Of a DNA stretch of 64,000 nucleotides, positions 1 to 10,334 are shown in pieces. Position 1 is the first letter of the stretch, and the number at the start of each line of letters is the position of its first letter. The DNA is from Chrysoporthe austroafricana (taxonomy: Eukaryota; Ascomycota; Sordariomycetes; Diaporthales; Cryphonectriaceae): NCBI GenBank assembly GCA_001051155.2, contig JYIP02000008.1, positions 1,984,001 to 2,048,000 on the forward strand, in the 5' to 3' direction. The translations under genes were made by a program, and so were the position numbers. Under the pieces are notes generated by a model. It did not search any database. It worked only from the letters and a program-made list of their open reading frames with translations, and was not told where the DNA came from.

Positions 1-129
1 TGCATAGTTGGGGATAGCCTGGGAAAAATCTTGGCTTCTTGGTTCCGGTGGTTACAATTGTTGGTTAGTTGGTTACATTGTAGAAAGACTGCGCCTGCTG
101 AAATTGGTCCTCCATATATTTGTTTGGGG

Positions 130-335
130 GATTATGTTGCAATTGCTACACTGCAGAAATCTCACTCTTTCAGAGTCCAAGACTTGTACCCAGCTAACGT
201 GCTGATCAGGGAACTTTTACCCAATGTTATATTTACTGCAGAGTAATATAATGGTTACATTGCAGAAAACCAATGTTTGATGGGTCTGCAGCTTCGGACT
301 TTTGTTTGGGGGCCAAAAGAATTATGTTGCAATTT
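130..335. repeat. Dispersed repeat, copy 1 of a direct pair
   Basis: This segment is repeated in direct orientation at 632-830. Both copies share long near-identical stretches around the CTTTCAGAGTCCAAG and CTGATCAGGGAAC motifs, and both end in a block containing GATGGGTCTGCAGCTTCGGA. Copy 1 carries an extra ~20 bp insertion that repeats the phrase GGTTACATTGCAGAAA, itself present near 75. I see no coding capacity. The short frames across 8-246 are not credible genes. It is probably a decayed transposon fragment or non-coding repeat. Confidence 0.7.
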
Positions 336-631
336 GTTACAAGGGCACTGTTTTCAGGGGCTTGGAAGGGGTCTTCATTTAACGATAACTGTTAAGGTGG
401 TCTAAGGAGTGCTTGAGGAACCAGGTTCTTTCTTGGTCCGTCGGGCTTTCCTCCGCCGTACTTCTAGACCTCTGCTCTCGACGTCTGCCTCAGGCATCCA
501 TTGCCCAGCCTCCTTCCTTTATGCAGTTGGGTACCTTTTTCCTGTCGTTGGGTGGGTCTGTGATGCCCAACGGCGCATAGCTCGCATGGGCTAAGAAGTA
601 TTGCCAATCAGGGCACCTTTAGGTGTCCGTG

Positions 632-830
632 TAACACAATTGCTACGCGGCCGAAACCTCGCTCTTTCAGAGTCCAAGCCTTGTACCTAGCTAACATGCT
701 GATCAGGGAACGTTTACCCAATGTTATATTTACTGCAGAGTAATAAAATGGTTGATGGGTCTGCAGCTTCGGATTTTTATTTGGGCCAAAAGAATTATAC
801 TGCAAGTGCTACGCTGCAAATTTTTCGCGG
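632..830. repeat. Dispersed repeat, copy 2 of a direct pair
   Basis: Second copy of the repeat at 130-335, separated from it by about 300 bp. Differences between copies are mostly single substitutions, many of them C/T or G/A. The DNA between the copies (336-631) and the flank 831-931 show no gene that I can support. Confidence 0.7.
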
Positions 831-931
831 TTGCAGACAATATTTACCCTGAATCCATCCATTGAACCAGCACTCGAGCCCCACCGCATGCTCTATTAGG
901 AAGCGAGGGGATAGAGGGCGGTCTTACTAGG

Positions 932-1366
932 CTAACTGCTGAAAGAAAAGAAGGAAATGAAAGATGGCGCAAGGTTCTGTAATATACTAGGCCTCTCGAT
1001 ACTAATATTACCTTCAGCTGCTAAGTCAAATTGAGTGCCTTGTAGCGCATGACTGATGATGTTGCCCTTTGGTAGGAGGCAATTGCGCGCTACCTGCTCT
1101 TTGCACTTAATGGCTTGGCGGCGAGCGGCATAAAGGAAAAGCAGAGACCATGCCTGGATATCAATGCTGGTCACTCTATCAGTCAAAGCCACAACAGTCT
1201 CAAGTTTGCCCGCTCTTTCGAGGGATTTGTCGGCTGTTGGGGCCTGGATTGGGAGAACTTCTGATGCGAAAGTTTGGAGTTCTAGCGAGCCTAAGATAGG
1301 ATCCGGGGGCATAGATGTGGGCCTGCGGATATGGCAGTGGGATGCGCTGTCTTGTGTAGCGTGCAT
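932..1366 (-). CDS. Hypothetical 144-aa ORF, unrecognised
   Basis: Open frame from an ATG at 1366 to a stop at 932. The protein is mixed in composition, with no signal peptide, membrane segment or motif that I recognise, and it ends in a Phe/Ser-rich tail. It is the longest frame in the first 2 kb, and a copy of the repeat found upstream of HET genes lies about 350 bp upstream (1716-1776). That position is the main reason to keep it. It could equally be a chance ORF or an exon of a larger decayed gene. Confidence 0.2.
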   Translation of the reverse strand: MHATQDSASHCHIRRPTSMPPDPILGSLELQTFASEVLPIQAPTADKSLERAGKLETVVALTDRVTSIDIQAWSLLFLYAARRQAIKCKEQVARNCLLPKGNIISHALQGTQFDLAAEGNISIERPSILQNLAPSFISFFSFSS

Positions 1367-1402
1367 AGTGTAGATGGGATTTGGGTTGGGGATTTTGTTC
1401 AA

Positions 1403-2123
1403 CGGCCTGTAGTTGCCGAGGTTTGCCTATACTCGCTGCGTATGCTGTATTGACAGTGGTTTTAGCGCGAAGCCGTGAATAGAAGGCTCGAAAACCACTC
1501 CAATATAACAACACCGGAACATATCGATTGGGAGGACGGAAACATCGACCAATACAAAGCACAACTCAGTATGGTTGTCTCCAGAGAGTCTGTGCATAAA
1601 TTGGTGTATCACGAAAAGATGCGGATGGATATATAATAGTTGTTGGTGAACAATCAAATCAGCCAAGGTGAGCCAGAACGATCCAGTCATAGCAATACAA
1701 CCCAAGATCGACTACGTATGCATAAATCGGGCGCCAATATATGTTGCAGTATATGTTGCAAAAATACCCGGGACCATTTCCTTTTTGCGCCCGCGCCCCC
1801 CATTCTCCCGCCTTCTCCCAGCGAAGCCTTTCGTCTTCTTCACTCTCCCCCGCCCTTTCCTTCTCCTTTTCTTCTTCGTTTTTTTTTTTTCTCTTCTTGC
1901 TCCCGACAGCTCCCGTTTTCTGCTGCTGAGGATCGGGAAACGAGAAACACAGAGAACGCGCTGATTGATCAGCAGCATCCTCATTGGCAAGAACAATGAA
2001 ACCCAGTTGCAAGCTCATATCTCGATTATTGGCAAATAATCTATCTGCAAAGACTAACAACTTGGCCGTAGCGAGGTCGACGGGGATATATCTCAGACCT
2101 CGCTGAAGATTGAGGACTTGCTA
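1403..2123. other. Intergenic, pyrimidine-rich tract
   Basis: No supported gene. It contains a fourth, short copy of the HET-upstream repeat (1716-1776) and a strongly C/T-rich stretch at about 1790-1925. The overlapping low-complexity frames on both strands here (Arg/Lys/Glu-rich or Pro/Ser/Phe-rich) are products of that tract. Confidence 0.6.
1716..1776 (+). repeat. HET-upstream repeat, copy A (partial)
   Basis: Similar to 44460-44520 and more loosely to 31265-31325 and 35045-35105. The shared order is ATGCAT, then a GGCGCCA/GGCCGCCA block, then TGTTGCAG followed by a TAT-rich TTGCAA and ACCC. Same orientation as the other three copies. Confidence 0.5.
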
Positions 2124-2705
2124 CGAAAGACGCTTGCTAAGCTTCTCGCAATCAGCTTTGTTGGGTCGGTGAGCTTGCGCAGCTATCGATAGATCGAGTG
2201 AGGCCTCAGCCTGGCAGATAGACGCGATGTATGCGTCTCGGGCTCGCTGCTCAAGGTACTGCTGAGCGCGGTCTGGCGCCTTGCTGTCGATCTTACGAAT
2301 CTTCGCTCCTTGTCTCTTCTGTCTCAGCAGTAGATCAGTTCCATCGATTGTCAGCTTGGCGCCATTGAAGTCAATGGGTGCCTCTGTCGTCAGTCTCGTC
2401 TTGGGCTTTGCGCGAAGTTGTGCCTTCTGGAGCTTCTCTTCTTCTTTAGCGGAAACTGGGGCGCTACAAGCATCGAAGTATCATCTATTTGCATGCTAAC
2501 AAGCACGAAAGGTCTGCTGTCAGTGATTAACAGGCAAGGGTTGTATGAAGAAGCTGTTATGCCAAGCTCTGTCTTGTAGTGAGACTGGTACATTACAAAC
2601 TAGTGAACACCTGCCTCGGCGATGCTGTACAGAGGCCGAATTACCTGTATGATCGTGTCCTTCAGATACTGGTCCTTCAACTCTACTGAAACAGCATTGC
2701 ATCAG
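2124..2705 (-). mobile_element. Ty1/copia reverse transcriptase remnant
   Basis: Translation of the minus strand gives a degraded piece of a fungal Ty1/copia-type reverse transcriptase. Recognisable parts are the block IRPLYSIAEAGVH, the YNPCLLIT motif, the catalytic-type MQIDDT segment, and a C-terminal stretch with FNGAKLTIDGT and YLEQRARDAYIASICQ. The frame is broken by TAG at 2602-2600, where this family normally has Trp (TGG to TAG). A frameshift follows near 2450, and the frame closes with TAG at 2126-2124. No integrase, gag or LTRs are visible nearby, so this is an orphan fragment and not a mobile element. Confidence 0.75.
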
Positions 2706-2879
2706 CTGCCTGGTAGAAGAGAACTTATCCAGTGCTAAGCAGAGTATTTGCCCGCTTAGCATGCACAGGCCAGTGAGCTACTAGGCTAATTCAAAAGGTT
2801 CCTGATTACAGGCTCGCCCTTTGAAAACAATGGTTTACCCTCTCTGCCAAGGAATGTACTCCAGCACCCCCTTTGTCTT

Positions 2880-5575
2880 CTAATCAGTAGCAGTTGGATC
2901 AGAATGAGCTGCACCTCTAGCACTGAGAAAGTCCTGAAATTTCCTCCTGCTTGAAATAGTCAACGGGTGGTCTGGACCTAGCACTGTATTCCTTAGCTCC
3001 AGTGCCTGTTGATACATCTGCTTTGCTTCGCCATACTTGCCCTGCTTATCAAGCACTTTGCCAAGGTTGTTCATGCTGGTCAGTGTTGATGGATGGTGTG
3101 GACCTCGAACCGAGCTACAGAGCTGTAATTCTTGCCTATGCAGCTGCTCTGCCTCCTCATAATTCCCCTGATCAGTAAGGACAAGAGCAAGGTTGTTCAT
3201 GCTATCCAGCTTGCTTGTGCAGCTGTTCTGCCTCCTCGTACTTCCCCTGCCTGGCAAGCACAAGAGCAAGGTTATTCATGCTATCCAGTGTTGATGGATG
3301 GTGTGGACCTCGAATCGAGCTACAGAGCTGTAGTTCTTTCCTATGTAGCTGCTCTGCCTCCACGTACTTCCCCTGCATGGCAAGCACAAGAGCAAGGTTG
3401 TCCATGCTGCTCAGTATTGATGGATTGTCTGGACCGAGCACTGACTTGTACAGCTCCAGTGCCTGGTGATACATCTGCTCCGCCTCTTTATATTTGCCAA
3501 CTTCGCTGTAACTTTGTGCAACAACAAAGAGAAGATATGCGTTTGCCTCTCGGTCCGCACATTGCTTTTGTCCTTGTAAAGCCAATTCAGCATGCGGCAT
3601 ATACTGCATCCACATCTGTCGATTCTCATGCTCCGGAAAGGGGTATTTCTCAGCGAGATGTTGTATCACTTTTGTACAATAGGCATCCCACTCAGTTCTG
3701 AGCCAATTTCGTGTCGCCATTCATACTAAGCGATGGATATCGAATGAATCTGCATGGTCCCGCATGGTAACAAACGCATACCCTTCGAGGATCCCCAGTG
3801 CTTCGGCTTCTGCCTTGTCGTCTTTTCCAGGTGGCAATAGAGAACTTGGGATGTCCTTTTCGGCTAGGAAACAAATGAATTTCAGGTACTCCACTGCCAG
3901 CGGGTATGATTGTGCCAGGTGCTGGAATGAGATGAGCCACGTTGTTGTAATAGGATTCGTATTGTTGGAATACCTCCACCGGTCTTCGAACTCGGTATTT
4001 AGGAGCTCTGTCTGGGTCTTGTCGGATTCGAGGCAGTATCTTAGATATGCGTCTGTCGTCTCGCCTGTTCTTGCCATGTATGAGGATGCTTGCTTGACAG
4101 CGAGAGGCAGATAGGTCAGACGCTCTAGGAGATCTTTTGTGGCTTGAGCATCGCGGACTTGCCTGTCTTTCAGGCTGCTTCGCAATAGTTCGTAACCCTC
4201 GACTTCGTTCATTTTCTCGATCGCAAATGTGTTCCTCGGTGAGATATCGAGACGTACAGCAACTTCATGATTGCGCGTTGTGAAGAGGATCGAGCCCTTC
4301 CGATTGAACGGAAGGTAGTCTTGCAGGGCACTGCCAGCCAACAAGCTAATATCGTCAATATTATCGACAATTAGAAGCCAATTAGAAGCAGTCTTGTCAA
4401 GAGCCTCTTTGACCAGCGTTTTGATATTCGCTGTATCATCATCGATGCCGGGGATGCCAAGCGCCTGACCGATCTCTCTGTAGGCGTTCTCGAAGGTTGC
4501 TAAGGCGATGGCTGGCACCCAGAATACCGAGCAATCCGATGCCTGATCATGAACACGATAGGCAGCTTCGAGGGCGATCTGCGTTTTGCCGACGCCCCCA
4601 AGACCCTCGAGCATCGTTCTCTGGCAATCATTCTTCCTTGCGGCTGGCAGGATCTTCCCGACTAGCTGTGCGAGAATAGTCTCTCTTCCAACAAAGTCTT
4701 CATTTTGTCCGAAAGGAATTATGAGATGGGACGTTTGCATCGCTATTGAAGTCAAGGAGTAAGTAACAGATAACAAATATTACAAGACAGGATGAGAACT
4801 GCTTACTTTGATGGGATGTATTAGGCGGGACGCTGGAAATATTCGGGACATTTCTTTGATTGTTGATAGCATCCAGCAGCCGACTCCTAGCATTTTCCCC
4901 ACCCTCTCCATAGATGAGCGGTAGGAAGACATTGAAGATTCCAAACAGGCAATACGCGGCATCCTCTTCTCTCTTGGTCTGGCAGCCGTGGAACCAAGCT
5001 ATCCGCTCGTGAATAGGAAACTGGCTCAGTGGAGTTCCACGAAGCGCAGCAGTACTGATCTTAGTAATGCGGTATATCTCCTCCTCCAGAGTCACTTTGT
5101 CGCCTAGCAGATTCCCTTGGACTGAGAAGAAGCTGACTGATGCAGGCGCAAGAAGCTCTTGAAGCGTCCATCCACGGGTGAACCATCTACTCTGCTGGAA
5201 CTGAAGAAGCCAGGGATTCGACGACTGGGTAGAGTCTGTCGACACATCCGACAAGTATACATAACATTTTTTGGCACGTCTATACCATCGGAACATAGAG
5301 TTGATCGCCTCTGTCAGCTCTGCGGAGCTCGTCTTGTCGATACAGCAGGTATCCACCCAGAAGTACTGGAGGCCATCGCGCTTGGCCTGCTGGCCACAGA
5401 ACAAGATCTTTTGGTATCCTGCTTTCTGCTTTGCCCTCTTGTCTGTTAGATCCTGAAAGGTAACCTCTTCGCCATCGGCGCCCCAGGTGTGCGACAAGAT
5501 CGCATAGGCCGGAATATCGTCGGTCAGGCTTTCAGTGCGAGTCAGTTCGTCATTATTGAGCTAGAGAAGGCGCAT
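2880..5575 (-). pseudogene. HET / NB-ARC / TPR NLR-like gene, broken
   Basis: The minus strand encodes an STAND/NLR protein of the fungal HET-NB-ARC-TPR type, an incompatibility or cell-death receptor. In order it has a HET domain (SHTWGADGEEVTF, YFWVDTCCIDK, WFTRGWTLQELLAP), an NB-ARC domain (GLGGVGKTQ P-loop, LIVDNIDD, LFTTRN), then kinesin-light-chain-like 42-residue TPRs (KYEEAEQLH, GPHHPSTL). An intron of about 64 nt (4743-4806) joins HET to NB-ARC in frame. Lesions: TAG at codon 5 of the expected MRLL start (5563-5561); TGA between NB-ARC and TPR (3720-3718); and a ~47-49 nt deletion in one TPR near 3205-3212 that shifts the frame. The last segment (to 2880) is in the shifted frame. Translation from an internal start is possible, but full-length protein is not. 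Confidence 0.85.
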
Positions 5576-6729
5576 CGTGTGTGCGGAGAAGTCTGCCTCA
5601 GGGAAAAGGGTGTCAAGTCTTTTTGGAATCGGCGTGATACGGTTTTGAACTTTGCGCTAATGCCTTGAAAACATTACACGACCAACACATGGTAGAGTGC
5701 GTTGGGTGCACCCCGCAGTCAGCTGTCTCCTTGACTAACGAAGCGAGCATCGGCCACTAAACAAAAACAACCAATGAGGAGTGATATGCGCGAGTCCCAC
5801 TCATGTCAAATCGGTTGCAACTTACAGCCACATTCTACTCTTGCCATGGTCTCAAAAATGAAGCATTGCCTGCTACAACATGGCAATCAGAATACTATAA
5901 TGAAAAGCCTTTCAATCAAGCATTTCCTTCCCATCTAGAATTACCGGTGGCACTGGGCTGCTACACCACGGGTTTTCTATTCCTAGAACCCACCATCATG
6001 TGGTAGCGGGTATGGGGTGCACATCCTTTGGCACACGTGATTGGTTGAGCACGTGTGCTGCAATCCCAATTGGGACCAGCGCCACGCCTCTTCCACTATA
6101 AAGTTACTTCTAGATAGCGTCACTGTCCATAGTAATCCCACACACCATCGCACACCACAGAACAGTTGCAGGAACCCCTAGGCCTTTACAATACTATCTC
6201 AGACTTTGGTTGGAATAGAGCCTCCATGATTACAAAGAACTGTCCAAGATTTGTTGTTTTTTGTCTTACTGTAAATTATTAGCTTGGATTCATTGACTTA
6301 TTCCATTGATCTTACTTCGCAGTCATTTCATATTTTTAGCCTTTTCAGAGGAATCTCGTTTCAGAAGAGATAATAAAGCAGATAATGCTAGCGTACTAGT
6401 ATTCATCTCTCTCTTGTACTTTAATTCGTATTATTGAATATTCCATTTTCTGTTTCAGAGTTCCTGTTTCTAAGTTGCGGGGACGATCCGAACATGTTGG
6501 CAATGCCGGGTGTCGATCGTTGGGCCGTGATAGATTTTCATATTCGTACAGTCTGTCATATTTGGTTTTTCCGGAACGAACTGCTTCAACATTAACGCCA
6601 TAGCTTAGGGCGGAACCCTGAGCTGAATCATCGTGTAATGATCAGCTCACTATAACCAAGTATAGAGTACCGTAAAGGGACCTATGCATCCAGATCATCA
6701 AAAAGTACACTTGCCCCGGAGACACCTGA
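5576..6729. other. Intergenic, no gene seen
   Basis: AT-rich stretch of about 1.15 kb between two decayed cell-death genes. A TATAAA-like sequence lies near 6098. No coding frame, LTR pair or RNA gene can be supported. A solo LTR cannot be excluded by eye. Confidence 0.5.
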
Positions 6730-7008
6730 GAATTATGGACCATTGTGCTGGCGTGGCTCTAGAATACGGCTGTCAAGCCCATTCTAAATCATCTAAACTA
6801 CAGCACTTCCCCGAAAGATTGGCCGCGCGTCTGGTGGATTCCGACAGGAGAGCTTAGCCAGCTTCCTTTCCATGCAGCTGGAATATATAATTCTGACTCG
6901 TCATTGTTGCCAGCGCTCGAACGCATGGTGTCCTCTTATAGCGCGTCTGTCAAAATGTTGCGCTTCAAGTAGTGCATCGCGCTTGACCAAAAGAAGCGTC
7001 TTGAGAAG

Positions 7009-7049
<41 letters not shown>

Positions 7050-7640
7050 GAGGAGGAAGGAGACTCAGATCGTCTTCGTCTCGATGAAAGAGACACCGGA
7101 GCTGCTACCACTCAAGGACGTTGATACAGAGGTCAATGCAGTCAGCTCAGTTATCGGCTCATCAGCTACTGTTACGATCCTCCGGGAGCCCGTCAAGCAA
7201 CAGGTGATAGAGAAGCTCAAGTCGTGTGACGTTTTCCACTTTGCTGGCCATGGAGTTTCGGAGATCGACGTCCCAGACCGCAGTTTCCAGGTTCTCGAAG
7301 ACTGGAAAAATGATCCACTGACAGTCAAAGACATTCTAGGCCTCAAATGCACGAACGAGCCCTTTTCTTGGCCTACCTCTAAGCATGCTCAACCGGGGCT
7401 AACGACACGGACGAACTTCCCGACAAGGTGATCAATTTGGTTATTGCCTTTCAGCTTGCCCGCTTCCAGAGTGCTATCGGATCTTTCTGGGGCGTATCAG
7501 ATTAATCATCTAGTACTGTAACCAAGGACATTTATGGAGAATTCGGTGGTCATTTCGAAGCGGATGTCAATGTAGCTGGGGCCCTGCGCTCGGCCGTGCA
7601 AAAGGCCGAGGGCAGGTCCCAGTCAACGCTCCGGCGGCTC
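6730..7640 (+). pseudogene. CHAT (caspase-like) domain remnant
   Basis: Read across stops, this strand gives a near-complete CHAT domain, a peptidase fold related to caspases and separases. Landmarks are VWWIPTGELSQLPFHAAG, a Ser-rich insert encoded by a CAG repeat, VFHFAGHG (catalytic His region, 7231-7254) and ACSTGAN (catalytic Cys region, about 7383-7403), then FQLARFQSAIGSFWGVSD. Stops interrupt it at 6760 (TAG where Trp is expected), 6970 (TAG), 7380 (TAA) and 7503 (TAA), and the frame shifts near 7355. Both catalytic residues survive in the text, but no intact product is possible. Its neighbour is the broken HET/NB-ARC/TPR gene, which runs in the opposite orientation. Whether they were ever one locus is unknown. 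Confidence 0.8.
7011..7047 (+). repeat. (CAG)n microsatellite, ~12 units
   Basis: Perfect CAG/AGC triplet run. In the CHAT frame it would encode polyserine; in the frame of the ORF starting at 6872 it reads as polyalanine. It is probably a late expansion inside the dead gene. Confidence 0.95.
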
Positions 7641-8143
7641 CAGCGATTCAGCCGAGGCGGAGGCCCAGGCTGGCGAGTAGCAATCGAAGAGCCAGGATCA
7701 CATGCGGGATCGCGTGACAGTAGAAAGTTGTCTTGTGGAGCTCGCAGGGCACACGGGGGGCGTGGAGCTCCGCGATCCGCAGATTCGCCTGATGAAAGAG
7801 CGGGGGAAGCCACAAGAAAATAGGATGCGTAATGCTACTGTACACTACGTAGCCGTCTCCTGTGTCGTGACCTCTTTAAGGTACGGATCTGTAGTAGTTT
7901 CTTTGGTTACTATCATAAAGTCCGCAAAGCTAAAGCGCCTTTGGAGCCAACGGCAGTAAATTGTGAAGAGAGCTGAGAAAGCAGGAACTAACATACATAA
8001 TATGAAACCTTGGAACCTTTAGCTATAAATCTATACACAATTCTAAATTCAAGCATATTGGCCGAATAGACTTCATACTTCACCCATCTTAAGCGCCCTA
8101 TAACTGATACGATTTCTAACTGTGGACTATGTCGTTGACTTCG

Positions 8144-8803
8144 GAGATTCGGCGTTATCGGCCAAGAATCGCATATAAGGTCATTTGAAGGCCAGCCCGC
8201 TCTTTCTGCGACCGCATCTATAGTTTATGCTTATGTTGGTAGCGGAATCCAGATACTTTCGATAATTGGACCAGATCTTCGGACGAGAATATTCGTGATA
8301 TCAGAGCGACTAGGAAATTTGATTTCTGTAAGTACCTGCCTGATGCTTATTCATGGGAAAACCAGATTGTATTCAAACTTATTCATGATCTTGAGCTATT
8401 TTTACTAATATAACCAACAAAGAGTTCTTAATTTAATTAGCCTGAATCTTTACAAGACTCCCTACTATATGCTATAATACCATCGAGATCTTTTCTGCTA
8501 TAGCAAGCATATTGGCCGTTATATCCTATTGCTCGCACTCCAGGCCTCACTCTACTCAAACAGGCAAAAGAATTATGTACAACAGGCGAAGTGCTACCAG
8601 ATCGAACCATAGAGACGCATTATGCAATAATCCTTGGTATCGCCACAGGAAGCTTGGGGGTGTTTGGATTTGTTGTTATGAGGGTTGGGGATACGGTCCG
8701 AATCGAGTCTGTGCTCGCCAACTCAGACCGGTCCGCTATGCTGCCAACACAAGACTTACATATATCAACTCGCGTTGAAAATTTTTATGATTTGCTCCCC
8801 TAA
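8144..8803 (+). pseudogene. Possible remnant of a small membrane-protein gene
   Basis: Two open stretches carry hydrophobic segments. One (8144-8328) contains ATASIVYAYVGSGIQILSII and ends at a perfect GTAAGT donor. The other runs through about 8530-8803 and contains YAIILGIATGSLGVFGFVVM, then a hydrophilic tail and a stop. No start codon, acceptor or complete frame links them. The family is not recognised. The rest of 7641-9047 holds nothing that I can support. Confidence 0.25.
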
Positions 8804-9047
8804 CAAGGCTCATATTGATTATATTATTCAATCAGATTGTAGCAGGATAAAGTGTGCGTGGCTCCAGTGACTCTGTGCGCTGTTGCCAGGCCCTGCTCTA
8901 GATAGCCTCAGCCAGCCACCTTGCTGGCCGGCCTCTTTTCTTTCCTTTTCTGCTTTCTTTTCCACCGCCTTCCAGTAACGAATACAAAGTCTTTTTTTTG
9001 ATACTATCAAAAGTAAAACTTTCACGCCTAATATAGCTATTCTCGGT

Positions 9048-9560
9048 TCACTCGAGAACAGGGGACGCATCTGCTGGCTTTGGGCTATATGCAACTCCGA
9101 AAGCACCAGGTCGACCGAGCGTGCCCTTGGTGTAATTGACCCAGTAAACCTCCCCATCGCGTGCTTTCTCTTCCACCACACAGTCCGCGCCATCCACATC
9201 CTCATATATCTCACCTTCCAACTTTCCCTCCTTCTCGAACTTCTCCCGCAGGACAGAGTTGAGCCATGAAGTAGTTTCAGTCTCATGGTTCATATAATAG
9301 GCGCGGCCTTTGACATCGAAGCGCCTCTCCCACGGCCACGGGAGTCCGTCGGTAAAGATCTTCTTCAACGGGTGGATCCAGGAAGTTGTCTTGGTAGTAT
9401 GATTGACCCAGTAGGTCCTACCATCTTTCGGATCCTGCGCTTCGGTAATATGGTCGGGGAGAGGCGTATCGTGAGGCCGAGGCTGAGAGGATGACTCGCC
9501 CGCCTCTGTATATGTTGGAGCCGTGAAAGGTGAAGACGTCGTTTCGGGTGCTGATGACAT
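9048..9560 (-). CDS. WW-domain protein, 170 aa
   Basis: Intact single-exon gene starting at ATG 9560. After a Ser/Thr/Pro-rich N-terminus there are two WW modules: residues about 34-64 (the first Trp is replaced, but it has GRTYWVNHTTKTTSW) and about 73-99 (LPWPWERRF...GRAYYMNHETETTSW). A third, degenerate one lies near residue 135 (GEVYWVNYTKGT). WW domains bind short proline motifs, chiefly PPxY. There is no membrane segment or signal peptide, so it is probably cytosolic or nuclear. The next gene on the right (10335-10637, opposite strand, divergent) encodes a protein with two PPxY motifs. No specific cellular function can be assigned. Confidence 0.85.
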   Translation of the reverse strand: MSSAPETTSSPFTAPTYTEAGESSSQPRPHDTPLPDHITEAQDPKDGRTYWVNHTTKTTSWIHPLKKIFTDGLPWPWERRFDVKGRAYYMNHETETTSWLNSVLREKFEKEGKLEGEIYEDVDGADCVVEEKARDGEVYWVNYTKGTLGRPGAFGVAYSPKPADASPVLE

Positions 9561-10334
9561 GTTGGACTTGGATGATTTGATGAACAGGAGCTGGCTTCTG
9601 CTTTCTAGGGTCTAGATTCGAGATTATAGGTCTGTATGAGGGATTTGGGCAGCAACAAGGCTCGCGGACAAGTAGATTCCAAATTTGGTGGCAAATCCGA
9701 ATCGATAAGAAAACGGACGAGATGAAAGTCAATATTCAGGTCGGAGTTTTGGTTGCCTTTCCAACTAGATATAAATAGCATAGAATAGAAATGAGATCAA
9801 GATCAAAGCGGACTAGTATCTGTTTGCTGTACGCCTCACTAAATATAGAATCAGAATGTAGTTGGTATGTGTGTTAGCCCTCGATGAAACCACATCCTGC
9901 GGTGATCTGACCAACAGCTCAGGGGCATTCTTAGCCCAGAAAAGCGTGCTGATGACCCAACAAGAAATGCTTCCTACGCTCAGTCCTCGCAAAATGAAAT
10001 TTGAACACTCAAATATTAAGGTCGAAGGACGTATTATCTTTCCTCGACGAAATCACTAAATCACCAATAAAACTGGTGATTTCATCTATTCTTAACTAAT
10101 TTCAATAAGCCTAACAACAAAACTGAAGTTTTATAAAATCCAAAACGGGCATGGAAAACTTTGGAATCTCGTGATTGACTTCGTCAACTGTTCGCATGCT
10201 CTAATATAGTACCAGACGTTGGGCTGATTCTGACAGTTGAAACTGGTCACGGTCACAGATACACATTCGCCTCATCTACGCTATATCCAAACCACCGATT
10301 GATCAACTCGACTACATACACCATACTCATAAAA
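9561..10334. other. Divergent intergenic region
   Basis: About 770 bp between the divergent WW-domain and small secreted-protein genes, likely carrying both promoters. AT-rich; a short frame at 9862-10059 is not convincing. Confidence 0.5.

Noticed and set aside
1659..2060. 133-aa minus-strand and 119-aa plus-strand ORFs over the pyrimidine-rich tract
   Set aside because: Low-complexity products (Lys/Arg/Glu or Pro/Ser/Phe runs) from a CT-rich stretch, open on both strands; not credible genes.
5576..6729. Possible solo LTR between the NLR and CHAT pseudogenes
   Set aside because: No TG..CA ends, target-site duplication or second copy could be identified by eye.
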